From positions 2,790,001 through 2,854,000 of the forward strand of contig NC_035794.1 of assembly GCF_001653235.2 (NCBI RefSeq): DNA of 64,000 nucleotides. Reading direction: 5' to 3'. Within the stretch, counting starts at the first letter, position 1. Every line of letters begins with the position of its first letter. Below, piece by piece: positions 24,197 through 36,144 of this stretch. The translations under genes were made by a program, and so were the position numbers. A model generated the notes under the pieces. It was given only the letters and a program-made list of their open reading frames with translations, did no database searches and was not told where the DNA came from. Origin of the DNA: Pochonia chlamydosporia 170. Taxonomy: Eukaryota; Ascomycota; Sordariomycetes; Hypocreales; Clavicipitaceae.

Positions 24197-27100
24197 ATGC
24201 CTCGCGGACGCCGTTCTGTTCCTTCTGACCTTCATGGTAAGTCGTCATCAATCCACATTTTGAACCTGATCCTCTTCTAACAGATGGTACAGACACATCT
24301 GGTAGCAATGCCGTTCGCCCAACTAGATCAGCATCATCCCGGCCAACCATTGATGACGAAATAGTCGTTTCTGGCGACTCGCCACTGGCAGTCAAAAGGC
24401 CTCGAGGAAGACCATCTCGTGCCTCTCTCCTGGCGAGTAATGCCAATTCTGCCGCTTCTTCGCCCGCTCCCCGCAATGAAGCAAAACCACGACGTGGTAG
24501 AGCTTCAGCAATTGGCAGCACCTCCGGCTCATCGGTCCCTACACCACAAGAACTATCATCTGATGGCGAATACTCCACTCCTGCTACTAGCAAGTTTCCT
24601 ACCCCTCTAGCAGGAGATGCGTCTGCTTTTGCCAAAGCTTCAGGGCCAGTTTCTTCCCTAGAAGTACGATTGCCCGCCCGGTCCCAGGCCCAGGAGTCTG
24701 ATAGCGACCGAGCACTTCGAAACAGCATCTACTCCATGAAATCGAACAAGGCAAAGATATCGGAAATAATTGACTCGGACGTTGAAGATGATGATTTTTC
24801 CGAAACAGCTCAGGATGCAAGAACTGCCCGCAGGTTACAGGCAGAAGAGTATGCAAAGGCTGATGATCAGTCTCTACAAGCTTCGTCTCTGCGTAGGAGT
24901 AGCCGGGCTGCAGCTACTGATTTTTCATCTCCTTTGCCTACTCGAGCTGCTCCCAAAAGAGGCAGAGCTTCAACGGGCTCGTCCAAGCAGTTAGCTCCAC
25001 CAGCAAAAAAGAGCAGGATCATTCCAGATTCCGATGACCTTCCTACGTCTGACATTGATATGGACGCGGAACTAGCAGCTGCCGTCGCACTAGAGAGTGA
25101 ACTCTCTGATCCTCCTGATCTTTCGGAAGATGAGGCATCTTTCGTGGACTCTGACGAATTGAGCGAAGTTGAACAGTATAAAGACAGCGAGGACGACGCG
25201 TTGGGTTCTTTCTCCGATGACGAGCCACTTTCAGCTAAGAAGAAGGGTAAGCAGCCAGCAAGGCCGAGAGCCCAAGCGTCAAAGGCCAAAGCACCAGCCA
25301 GACGACAACGAGTTCCAGCAGCCGCTTCGAGTTCCAAACGCAAGGCTTCCAGAGCTCGCCCGCCTGCATCCGTCGTCGTCAAGGACTCGGACGACGAAGA
25401 CGATGCGGACGAGATCGCTAGTATCGTCTCGGAAATGAGCACGATCTCTTCCATCCCCACTGGCCTGAACTCTTCCAACTCTAGCGAAGGTGAAGAAGGT
25501 GTGTCGGAACTGCGGAGGATTGCAGCCAATCGTCGAGCATACAGATCAGGTAACAAGAGACGCCTCAAGAAGGAACGTGATAGGCTTGAGAATCACCACC
25601 CCGAAATTGTCACCATGTGGGAAGATTTGGAGAAGATGCCCGTTCTCAGGGTTGGCATGGATGCACAGCCGCAAAGCATATCAAGGCAGTTGAAGCCATT
25701 TCAGTTAGAGGGCTTGGCTTGGATGAAGGAAATGGAGAGGAGAGAATGGAAAGGTGGCTTGCTGGGCGATGAAATGGGCTTGGGCAAGACTATTCAAGCT
25801 GTGTCACTCATCATGTCGGATTATCCAGCCAAGGAGCCGTCACTGGTTCTCGTCCCGCCAGTCGCTCTGATGCAATGGCAGTCAGAGATCAAGTCATACA
25901 CGGACGGTACTTTGAAGACTTTCGTCTTTCACGGTACCAATCAGAAGGCCAAATCTATTACGGTCAAAGAGCTCAAGGCGTACGATGTCATCATGATGTC
26001 GTACAACAGCTTGGAGTCGATGTACCGGAAGCAAGAGAAAGGCTTTAAACGAAAGAATGGTATTCACAAGGAAAAGAGTGTCATACACTCCATTCATTTC
26101 CACCGGGCCATCCTTGACGAAGCTCACAGCATCAAAACACGAACCACCATGACTGCTAAGGCGTGTTTTGCGTTGCAGACAACATATCGTTGGTGCCTAA
26201 CTGGAACACCGCTGCAAAATCGTATTGGAGAATTCTTTTCTTTAATTCGATTCTTAAACATCAGGCCATTTGCTCTCTACCTCTGCAAACAATGCCCATG
26301 CTCGACTCTTGAGTGGACAATGACTGACGACAATCGCTGCACTCATTGCAACCATGCAAACATGCAGCACGTATCTGTCTTCAATCAAGAGCTTTTGAAC
26401 CCCATTCAGAAATATGGCAACCTCGGCCCTGGTCGAGAGGCGTTCCGCAAGCTGCGGCTTATGACGGAACGAATTATGCTCCGTCGCCTCAAGAAAGACC
26501 ACACCAACTCCATGGAGTTGCCCGTGAAAGAAGTTTACGTTGAAAGACAGTTCTTTGGTGAAGAAGAAAATGACTTCGCCAATAGTATCATGACGAATGG
26601 ACAGCGCAATTTTGACACCTACGTCGCCCAAGGTGTGTTGCTGAACAACTATGCCAACATCTTTGGTCTCATCATGCAGATGCGTCAAGTGGCGGACCAC
26701 CCAGATTTGATCCTGAAGAAGAATGCTCAAGGTGGGCAAAACGTACTCATATGCTGCATTTGTGATGAACCGGCGGAGGATACGGTTCGAAGTCGGTGCA
26801 AGCATGACTTTTGCCGAGCCTGTGTTTCTAGCTATGTCCGATCGACAGACTCCCCTGACTGTCCGCGTTGTCACATACCCCTGTCGATTGATCTGGAACA
26901 ACCAGAGATTGAACAGGATGAGAACCTGGTCAAGAAGAATTCTATCATTAATCGAATCAAGATGGAGGACTGGACTTCGTCTTCGAAAATTGAACTTCTT
27001 GTCCACGAGCTACACAAGCTTCGCTCGGATAATGCATCTCACAAGTCTATTATTTTCTCGCAGTTCACGACTATGCTGCAGCTCATCGAATGGCGGCTAC

Positions 27101-27560
27101 GTCGAGCTGGTATCACAACTGTAATGCTGGATGGCTCAATGACCCCAGCACAACGCCAGGCTTCCATTGAACATTTCATGAACAATGTTGATGTGGAATG
27201 CTTCCTTGTTTCTCTCAAAGCCGGTGGCGTTGCGTTAAACCTCACTGAAGCTTCAAGGGTGTTTATCGTTGACCCGTATGTTTGAACTTTATCCCATCCA
27301 TAAGCAGGTTCAATAAGCTAACAAATCTCAGATGGTGGAATCCCGCCGCAGAGTGGCAGTCAGCAGATCGCTGTCACCGTATCGGCCAAACGCGCCCTTG
27401 TACAATAACCCGTCTTTGCATCGAAGATTCGGTGGAAAGCCGTATGGTCCTAATTCAGGAGAAGAAGACAAACATGATTCACTCGACGGTGAATGCGGAC
27501 GACAAGGCCATGGAGAGTCTGAGTCCCGAGGACATGCAGTTTTTGTTCAGGGGTACTTGA
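24197..27560 (+). CDS. RAD16: DNA repair ATPase RAD16 (SNF2 helicase with RING finger)
   Basis: Exons 24197-24236, 24284-27275 and 27332-27560 give 1,086 residues. A long acidic, Ser/Lys-rich N-terminus (about 1-460) contains many casein-kinase-like acidic stretches. The SNF2 ATPase begins near residue 480: Walker [10 protein letters not shown] (about 508-516), DEAH box at 625-628, LTGTPLQN after it. A C3HC4 RING finger is inserted between the helicase lobes (about 838-882: [12 protein letters not shown]...CKHDFC..C...CPRC). The C-terminal lobe has [14 protein letters not shown] and [25 protein letters not shown]. This order (lobe 1, RING, lobe 2) defines Rad16/Rhp16. The last intron (27276-27331) splits the Pro of DPWW, phase 2. 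It works with Rad7 in global-genome excision repair in the nucleus. Confidence 0.95.
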
Positions 27561-28362
27561 TCGTCAACGAATACGTGCATGGTTGACTTTAAGCCAAGGT
27601 TTATTTTGTTGCGATGGTACATTTTGCGCTGCATGTAAGGCATTTTGGCCTGCGAGCGAGGAGTTGTGGCTTTACTGTATGAATATGATGACATGAAGGG
27701 ACATGGTATTGGCAACGATCGAGATACCTAGAAAGCCAAGAATTAATTGTGCGTACAAGCTCGTTCCATATGGTCGTGAGTTAGTGAACTGCAATAGTCG
27801 CCACAACGCTTTCCAACCTCCAAATGCAAACTCCAGTGCCTCCATGGCCAGATCGCAGTTGAACGATAGCCATCAGCACTACGAGAGTAGATAACAGTCC
27901 AGGGTTCATGGTAGCAACTCACAAGTCACAGGGCCAGAAACATATTCACACAAATGAATCCAAAAATGCGTAGAGGTTCACAAAGGAAATATGTCATTTT
28001 CCACAAGATTTTGTCTATGGTAGTAGCAACTAGGATAATTGATCAGCGTCGTTACCATGCCTCTCCCGAAAAAAAGAATCCATTCAAGACCCGTAAATTC
28101 CCATTTCACATTCAACGTGTTATTCATTTTTTTTTTTTCTTCTACTATCATCATAATAGACGAGTAAGCGTCATTACAGGCCCTTATTCTTCTTCATCTC
28201 ACATCGTGACAAATAACCCCATGGTAATGGGGACTCATGAACCATTTTCCCCGAGAGAGTAAAAGAGGAAGATTTTGTTGTGGCAACGGGGGTATGTGTG
28301 TTTGTCATTGCCAGGTCGTCGTTCAGGTTAATATGCGTATGGTAGTTTGGCGCTTAACGCAT
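27561..28362. other. Intergenic, convergent 3' regions
   Basis: Between the RAD16 and eEF1B stop codons. It has a T run near 28128-28140. No gene or RNA is recognised. Confidence 0.6.
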
Positions 28363-29708
28363 TTAGAGCTTCTGCATAGCAACAACGTCGGAAGACTGGA
28401 CGTAGTCCTCGAAGTCCTGGATCTGCTCCTGGAGCTCGTCCAGAGAGACCTTGTCGTCCTCAACGACGAGGTTAATCTGGAGCTTCTTGATGCCGAAACC
28501 GACGGCCTTGAGCGAGGAGGCACCCCAGACCAGACCGTCCTTCTCGATGCTACGGACGGAAGCCTCGAGGGCAACCATGTCAGTCTCATCATCTGTGATT
28601 TTGCTTGGTTAGTATTATACTTTTGGTGTTGCGAAATTTGAAATGATATTAATGTCGCCGCAAAACTCGAAAACTCTCATTCTGAGTCACACGGCGACAA
28701 ATGACTGCATATTCGTGCAAACGGGACAGGAAAACGTACCCCAAGGCTTGACGTCAAGAGTGACAACAGACTTGGCAATGGTCTTGGGCTTGGCCTCCTT
28801 CTTCTTGCGGTACTCAGCGAGGCGCTCCTCACGGACACGAGCGGCCTCATCATCATCCTCGTCGTCGGAGCCGAACAGATCGACGTCGTCGTCGTCATCG
28901 GCGGCGGCAGGAGCCTTGGCAGGGTTCAGAGTAACCTCAGCGACATCGGGGCCGTAGACGGTGTAGGGCTTGGAAGCATCACCAGTGAGGGAGGCGAACT
29001 CATCCTCGAAGGTGGCGATGTGCTTGTACCAACGGGCGGCGTTGGGGAACTTCTTGGCGTCGGGGCTCTCCTTCAGGGCCTTGAAGCAGGCAACATCAGC
29101 CTGGGTGGCAGAGTAGCTGTACGGAAAAGATTGAGTCAGTAAAAGCTGTGCAGGAGAAGTTTGTGGTCGCACAGCCGATGAGGCTCATAAACCGTGAGAG
29201 GGGACAGCGGGGTTCCCGTGATGCAGCTGCGAATGCTTCACATTTCTTTGCGTGCTCGAATGCGAGGAAAATCAAATGCAGGCTATGTTTGCAAAAGCAT
29301 CACAGCCCGGTTCCCGCAAGATAAATTCGCCAGGCGAGAAAAGAATTGCGAATCACCACAGTTATATTCCAAGCGGAGACGCAATGCAATTTTCGCATGC
29401 CGCGAACATGTCCTCAACTACCCCTCGACGCTGACAACAACAAAGGAGCACCATGCAAACAGAAAAAGACATACCCAACGATATAAGAGCGAGTCTGAAC
29501 CCAGTTGTTCAGCACTATAAATCGCCATCACAGTCAGTTAAACCGTTGCACTAGTCGTTTGCATTGCATTCTGGACGAAAATTTCGCTTCGTGATGGGAA
29601 CGTTGGCGGCGGGGGCGGGGGTTTGTCTTTGCCCGCCCGCCACCTCGATACGCATAGGGGAAACTCACGGGTCAGGCCAGCATCGGAGAGGAAATCGGTG
29701 AAGCCCAT
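28363..29708 (-). CDS. EFB1: Translation elongation factor 1-beta (eEF1B alpha-type GEF)
   Basis: Exons 29708-29669, 29514-29475, 29116-28740 and 28592-28363 give 228 residues. The N-terminal GST_C-like part contains [29 protein letters not shown] central acidic linker ([21 protein letters not shown]) leads to the C-terminal guanine-nucleotide exchange domain ([56 protein letters not shown]... broken here in the order seen: [26 protein letters not shown]). It reloads eEF1A with GTP in the cytosol. Two small 40-nt exons and long introns of 154 and 358 bp at the 5' end, then one of 147 bp, are typical for highly expressed fungal translation genes. I searched the 358-bp intron for C/D-box motifs and found no convincing snoRNA. 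Confidence 0.95.
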
Positions 29709-30938
29709 TGTGACGGATGTGAAGATTCGACGACGAAACGGAAGAAGTTGTCGAGGCTTGAAAGTGATGAGAATGGAAAATTGTTTTGGATGTATGGGGG
29801 AGATGAGTCGTAGAGAGGGGATGTTATTTTTACGGATGTGGAACCTCTGTGGTTTGGTCGGGCAATGGAGGGGTCAAGCAAGAAGACCCAGCTCAAACTT
29901 TTTTTTTCCTTCCTTCGCCTCTGGGTCTGGTCATGCAGAGATTGTTATGCCACCACCCACCACACTGGACCACCATACAATGACAGTTGGATGGGAGACC
30001 CCGCGCCACAACCCTACTCTCAGTTGTTCTCGCCTCAGGCATCCAGAATTTCAATGTTGGCCTCGTCGACTTACATCACTTCGTGTGCATTCTATTAAGC
30101 CAAGCGACTGGGCATCCAGCTAAAAAAATTACACAAAGCCCGTCAAAGATATTCAAGTATTTATTCTCAATTTTGATACCCAGCAATGTTTCAATAACTC
30201 GACCCGTGCTGTCCTTTCCGTCACCCTTCCATTCTGTTCGCCATGTATCTCCATCTGGGGCGGTGAAGTTGGGTCCCCAAAACTGCTGCCAGAAGAAAAA
30301 AAATTGGTGGGGCACTATCGACACCGAAACATGAGAGAAGTCAGGCACAGAAGGAAGGACCAGCTCGAGCTCCTTCCCCTCTTCCTCTGCGGAGCACAAC
30401 CTGTGGCTGGGATTCTGAGTCTGAAGAATTTGAAGTTGGCTTGAGTGTGATCTGTTCACTTGCCATAGTAGTGTAGCTCCACCCAATGATCTCCATACAC
30501 CACATGCATGCCATTGCTGCCGCACGTGCATGTTGATGCTTCTCATTCTTACCCCATGCGTTCTCTTACAATGCTTACCCAGGGAACTGAAACAGCTGTG
30601 ATGCTCAGTGCCAAGAGAACAACGCCGTAGAGCCAATAGGCACATGTACTCTGCCAAGCCAGGCGTAGCTGGTCATGAGGAAACAAGTTGTCTCCCAACT
30701 GTTGGACAAGTCGAAGTCACGAGCAAAAGCAATAACCACATAAAACGACATTAGATTTGTGCATTAGTATATCTAGCCGTTACTCTTTTTAATTTCGTAT
30801 ATACCAAAAAGTTTATTCAAAAATTGAGCCCTGCGCAAAACTGTTCCCACCTCTTTTGTAATGGCTCACTCGGAGAATGTTAAATAATTGCTGGTCGGCA
30901 TCGACGATCATGACAGCAATAGCCATGCAATGGCTGGC
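29709..30938. other. Intergenic: eEF1B promoter and ODC 3' side
   Basis: The eEF1B upstream region. A T-rich run lies near 29899-29910. The 193-codon minus-strand ORF at 30076-30657 shows no family likeness and is not called. Confidence 0.5.
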
Positions 30939-32344
30939 TTACATGTTCAGAAGAGCCTTGGCTCCAGCCTCGCTGCACACGTAAATGACATCGTGAGAGT
31001 TGGAGAACCCATTGAACTGCGTGGCCGAGCATTTGGTGTACGCGCCCATGTCTTCAAAGTAGAGCCAGTCACCAACGTCGAGGATGGTTTCGAAACGAAT
31101 GCTCTCGCTAATACGGTCGATGCCGTCACAGGTAGGTCCCCAAACAGAGTACTCGACACCTTCGCCTGCGCTGCATGCGCTGGCCGACGGCGTGTCGTAA
31201 AGAGTACGTCCATTGGATCGCAGGATCCGAGCCACTGGGTGCTGGTGATCAAACATGATGCTGGAGAAGTTGCCATAGACGCCGTCGTTGATGTACACCA
31301 TGTAGCCTTTGCCGTCAAGAGTAGGGTCCTCCACAGTACGGCGGGCAATGATGTTGCAGGCAATGGTGAAGGCCGTGGCGACGTAATAACGACCAGGCTC
31401 AGCAATGACGTCGATGCCATTGCCAGCAGGGAAGAACTCATCCAAGGCGTCACGCAGAACACCAGCCATCTGCTCAAAAGTGTCGCCACAAAAGCCACCG
31501 CCAACATCAAGGGTGCGCATAGAGAAGCCAAAGTCGGCAGCCTGCTGAAAGACTGTGTGGGCGTCCCGGACGGCCTTGTAGAAGGCAAGGGGGTCGGAAG
31601 CACCAGATCCCACGTGGAAACTGACTCCGACGACATTGAGGCCCAGGTTCTTAGCTACCGCCAGCAGACTCTCGGTGGTATCCATGGCAGCGCCAAACTT
31701 CATGCTGAGGCGGCAAAGGCTGGAGGTATCATCGGTCATGATGCGAAGGAAAAGTTCAGCCTCGGGATAGAGCTTTGCAATCTTGTAAAGCTCGTCGGCG
31801 TTGTCAAAGGTCATCTGCTTGACACCAGCATTCTTCACAAAGCGAACATACGAGTTCGTCTTGCATGGTTGAGCATAGATGATGCGCTCAGGGCTAGTGC
31901 CCATAGCCAGCACCTGTTCAATCTCTCCCTTAGAGGCGCAGTCGAATCCGGTGCCGAGTTCAGCCAAAAGGCGAAGGACCTTGGGGTCGGGGTTGCACTT
32001 GACGGCTATCAAAATTTTAGTCCTGGAGCTCATTTTCACCGAGGAGCGGTTGCAGGGGACATACCATAAAAGGGCTTGACACGAGGCAAATTCTTCTTCC
32101 ATCGGAGATGCTGCCGATAGACCTCGCCAAGATCGGCGACGTAAAATGTATCCTCGTCGCCGGGTTCGCAGAGCTCATGGTCAACAGACTCGGCACGCTT
32201 GTGCAGAGCCTCGCCAATCAGCTGCTTCGGGTCAATTAAGCCATTGTTCTGAAGGTAGTCCACTGAGAGCGGTTTCTTCATTAACATATGATTATGAGTG
32301 ACATGTTGCTGGTGGTTATCAAGGACAGCCGTTGCCATAACCAT
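30939..32344 (-). CDS. SPE1: Ornithine decarboxylase
   Basis: Exons 32344-32065 and 32005-30939 give 448 residues, the usual fungal length. It decarboxylates ornithine to putrescine, the committed step of polyamine synthesis, in the cytosol. The PLP lysine is Lys96 in [19 protein letters not shown] and LDVGGGFCG bind the cofactor phosphate; EPGRYYVA is present; the catalytic cysteine is Cys386 in [10 protein letters not shown]. The protein is an obligate dimer in this family. The 59-bp phase-1 intron splits the Ala of AVKCN. The ATG at 32344 is the first in the preceding 180 nt, so no short uORF lies close to the start. A TATATAT box is at 32527-32533, about 185 bp upstream. Confidence 0.96.
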
Positions 32345-35300
32345 ATCCCTAGATGTAATCCCAGGGGGAGAGTTGTCTTGAACGATGTGGTTTGTCGTGT
32401 GGGAGGAAGCACTTTGGTCTCGTCGACTTGTCTGTAGACAGGAGTTGACGAGTTGCTTGGGACAAACAACACGTTCTCAAAGAATCTCAGAGGAAAGCCG
32501 TCAAAAGAACTGACGGGTTGGCTGAGATATATAGTTGTTGTAGATCAAACACAAACTCACTAAGTGAGCTAGGGTAGTGTTAGGGGGGTCGGAACGGATA
32601 GCAAACTGTTCCTTCAGTGGATTGGCGAGGCCTCCTCGACTCTTCCTCGGTAAGAGGAAGAACCCCAGGGATCCTCCTATGCGGCAGCTGGTACGATTCC
32701 GAAGACGGCGGGTTGGGGGGCTGGTACACCGGTTCGCCGAACAACAAAAAAGCCTCGAGGAACTTAGGGCCTTTCAGCACGGAAGGCGGGAGGAGGAATG
32801 GCGTTGATGATGTGGGCAGTCTTTCGGAGACTGAAATCTTGGTCACTGACGAATGTAACGGCCTGGGGAGCCGTGGCGAAGCGGGTGCCTTTGAAGAGAC
32901 CAAAGGCAAGTCGAAGGGGTTGTTGTGCTAGGACAATGCAAGCTCTGTAGCGAAAATTAGGTTAATACCTGGCTACTGCGGATAATACTTGGTAAAACAA
33001 AAGTGGGAGACACGGAGATGGTATGTGATGTCGTGCTGCCACACTATGTTACATCCCAAACCCAAGGAGATGGGACGGAATGTACAGAACTGTGTATCGA
33101 AGAGTAGGGAGCTGTATGAACAGACTACCCAAGCCGGAAAATTACTCAAGGACCAGCTCCCTAGAGCACCTGAATCACTGCCACTTGATTATGCTCGTGT
33201 CGGCGTGGCCAGTTTGACGGATGGCCGATGAGCGGGTTTGGCCCTCAGAAAGTGTGTACCGTGGGCACAGGCAAATTGGGGATGATGGTATGGAGTGACT
33301 GCAACACTGGAGAAGCGGCCAGACGGCCAAAGCCAAACTAACCTGAGATCGAGATTTCAGAGCGGTTGCTAAGCAATTGACGAACAGAAGCGGGCAGTCA
33401 GAAAATTGCCTCGCTATCGGAGTTGCGGTTGAGCGGATTATTGAACGATGTTGTCGAACAGACTGGGCAACAGAAAACAGACGGTGTCTGGTGAGTTGTG
33501 TGCACACTTCTTCTGTGGTCCAAGATGGAGGGGCACCGGTCAGGTTTTATTCTGGCGCAAACAGCCACAAGACCTCTCTCTGTGGTCTGGTTCTAAGGTT
33601 CTCGACGCTGGCCGGACTAGAGCTTGTTCTCGCCCACCAAAGTCAATACATGTACTCCGTACCATACTCCATGGTCTTGACCCGCACCACTCCCGCTTCT
33701 GCAGCCACACAGTCAGTCAGCCAGTGAACGGTTTTCGTTAGTCGTTCCTGCCTCGCCCGTCGTTCGTGCAAATGTTCAAAATGTTGTTGTCGTCAAAGAC
33801 GCAGCTCCACTCATCACCGCCAAAAATTTTCGCTCACCCTCTTTTTCTTGACTTTGTCTCCAGTTTTCGCCTCCACACCGCATCCACGCTGACACTTTCG
33901 ATGCTTTTCGTCGGCGCCTACTCCTGGCCATCAGCGTCATCAGCCAAGGGCAGCCGATGCCATTGGCAAATTGTGTTCGCGACTTTGGTACTCCCGTGTC
34001 CACTGACGGGCCATCCGGCCACCATTTTCAGGTCCCGTCCACCTCTCCGCGACGGGCTGAGATGGTGGTGAATTGCCCAATTTAATAGCTGACAAGTCAT
34101 TGGTGTTTACCATCGGTGGTTGAAACCGCAGGCAGGCCGTTTATGCATGTCTATTGCAAACTAAAATCGATAAATGCAGGCAACGAGCACTAAATATGAG
34201 CGCCGAGCGATGTCTCGAGTCGACCCTTTGGCCTCACGGCTGAGTCCCTGTGTTTCTCATCTCCATTCCACGACATTGTCACACCAAACATAAGCTCAGA
34301 GCCGAGCCACCCATGCTCTCAGCGAAGTCAACCCCCAGAAAATATTGCGGATGCAGTCTGGTCTGGTGCCATGCTTCTGCTTCGCAGCGCTGATATGGCA
34401 TACTTCGTTTTGCGGCATGTAGTGCAATAACGCTAAGCTTATACGGTCAATTTCAGTCTGTAAACTTTCCCACAACGACCATTTCCCACGCTACGGTACA
34501 CCCTTTGTACACAGAGTTACGATTTGCGTTTCAGATCGGTTCCATGACGAGCACATCGGGCTGCGTCGATGAATGATAAATCGGCCGCTAGTGCTAAACG
34601 CTCAGGCATGTTGATGAGAACAGCACAAACCGTGGCCCAAACGCAATCCAAATCAGACGAGCGACTTTTCGTCTCCATGTCAAAATGCAGGGCTGGGTTC
34701 TGCTCCTCACCTTGCAGCAACTCGCGCAACGACATCTGTCCTCGTTGGTCAGTGTCCAACAGGTCTCGATCAAGAACGACAGCCAGTTCTACTGCTTGTC
34801 TGCATCCGTGCAGCAAGACACACAGGCACAGGCTGCTGGCGGCACAGGCGATTACACCACATATTCCTGTTCTTCCAAGGAGATGTGCTGTCTGTGAGAT
34901 GGATGGCGTAATCGTGAGACCGGAGATGATTTCCAAGCATCTCGCAGGGTATCATGGTCATTAACACGCTCGGATTCTGCACAGGGCATGTCCCCGTATA
35001 ACATTCCACCAGACGCCATATCGAACACTCAAGTCTCGGCTTGTACCAAGCTTTTTAACCGTATAGTGTTTGCAGCCAGAGTTGAGGGCTATTGCAGCTT
35101 GCACAGCTTCGGAAGTCAGCCGAATGATCGTCAATGGTTTCAAACCACTCAGGTAACGGCCGTGAATCATCGCTCTGTGCCTTAGCGTCATCTTGCTCAC
35201 TTGCTTCCATGTGCCGGGTGCCTGGGAAGACGGCCATTTGAAACCAATGTCGATCTTTGTTGCTAAATTCGTGTACTACATGCACACCACGGACCTGTCC

Positions 35301-36144
35301 ACTGATGTCACATGTACAAGCACTCTCAACCTCAGGACAAAGGATTTAATATGTTACTACAAGGCGAATCTTATTGTGTGTTTGATCTAATTCCAAAGCA
35401 TGTTCCCTCCATATGCTTTTTAGTCCATTCAAACGTTTCATCGCAACTCTCCCTGCACGGTCCATGTTCACCAGGTTGCTTCAACGCAAGTCCAACGAAG
35501 TGTCATCTGCACAGAACTCTACGGAGTACCATGAGGTTACATTTTGTTGTCACCCGAAACCAACATCAATCACGTAATGCAATGTACTCGCTCTTTAGTC
35601 CGGCAACCCAAAGCTCAAGGACTCCGGCTCTGAGAGACCGAGCCACCATCCCAACACATCTAACTGCAGTCCAATAGTCCCCTCAGACAGATACCTGGTG
35701 CCGTTGGCGCCGCGGCCCTCTGCTGAGAAGGAACTGCGATTGGTTTAGTAGACATGCATTGAAACGGCACACTTTGTTCTTGCGTTGCTCTGTGATCTAT
35801 CTGTCATTGATTATGAAAGACGACTCTTTCGGCAGATAGATGTATCGTATCTAAACGCGTCTTGTAAAAGCTATCAAGTCCTGCAAGGCACCATAAAACA
35901 AACCGGCATGTCGCCCATATATTACACTTTGGAGAATGTCTATCTATCGTGCTGCGTCTTTTTCTTGCATATGTATGCGGATATAGTCGTACACTCTTTC
36001 GTCATATTGTACAGCATGGCACAAAAAATCTAATTCATGTCGCAGCCACGCTATGTCGGGTATGAGCCGCCCGCCCACTGCGTTGATACAAGTCATATGC
36101 ATGCATGCATGTTTGCTGCCTTTCAGCTAGCCTCGTTTGCGGCA
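32345..36144. other. 3.8-kb intergenic region upstream of ornithine decarboxylase
   Basis: ODC and CYM1 lie in the same orientation, so this holds the ODC promoter and leader and the CYM1 3' side. TATATAT lies at 32527-32533. Two copies of the TACTCCGTA/TACGGAGTA element lie at 33653-33661 and 35520-35528. Overlapping ORFs of 131 and 139 codons at 34517-34964 on opposite strands have no recognisable domain. No RNA gene was found. Confidence 0.5.
32527..32533 (-). promoter_or_regulatory. TATA-like box of ornithine decarboxylase
   Basis: TATATAT read on the minus strand within CTATATATCTC, about 185 bp upstream of the ODC start codon. The position fits a transcription start some 150 nt before the ATG. 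Confidence 0.45.

Noticed and set aside
29117..29474. Possible intronic snoRNA in the 358-bp eEF1B intron
   Set aside because: A CTGA-like D box occurs but no matching C box (RTGATGA) on the transcribed strand.
29980..30010. GTTGGATGGGAGACC, resembling the 3' part of 5S rRNA
   Set aside because: The rest of the 5S sequence and its internal promoter are absent on both sides.
30076..30657. 193-codon minus-strand ORF between eEF1B and ODC
   Set aside because: No domain, low-complexity and Phe/Trp-rich oddities, and no splice-joined partner; likely chance.
34517..34964. Overlapping ORFs of 139 (-) and 131 (+) codons upstream of ODC
   Set aside because: The minus-strand frame starts at TTG and neither product resembles a family I know. 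They could be a degraded gene, but evidence is too thin to call.
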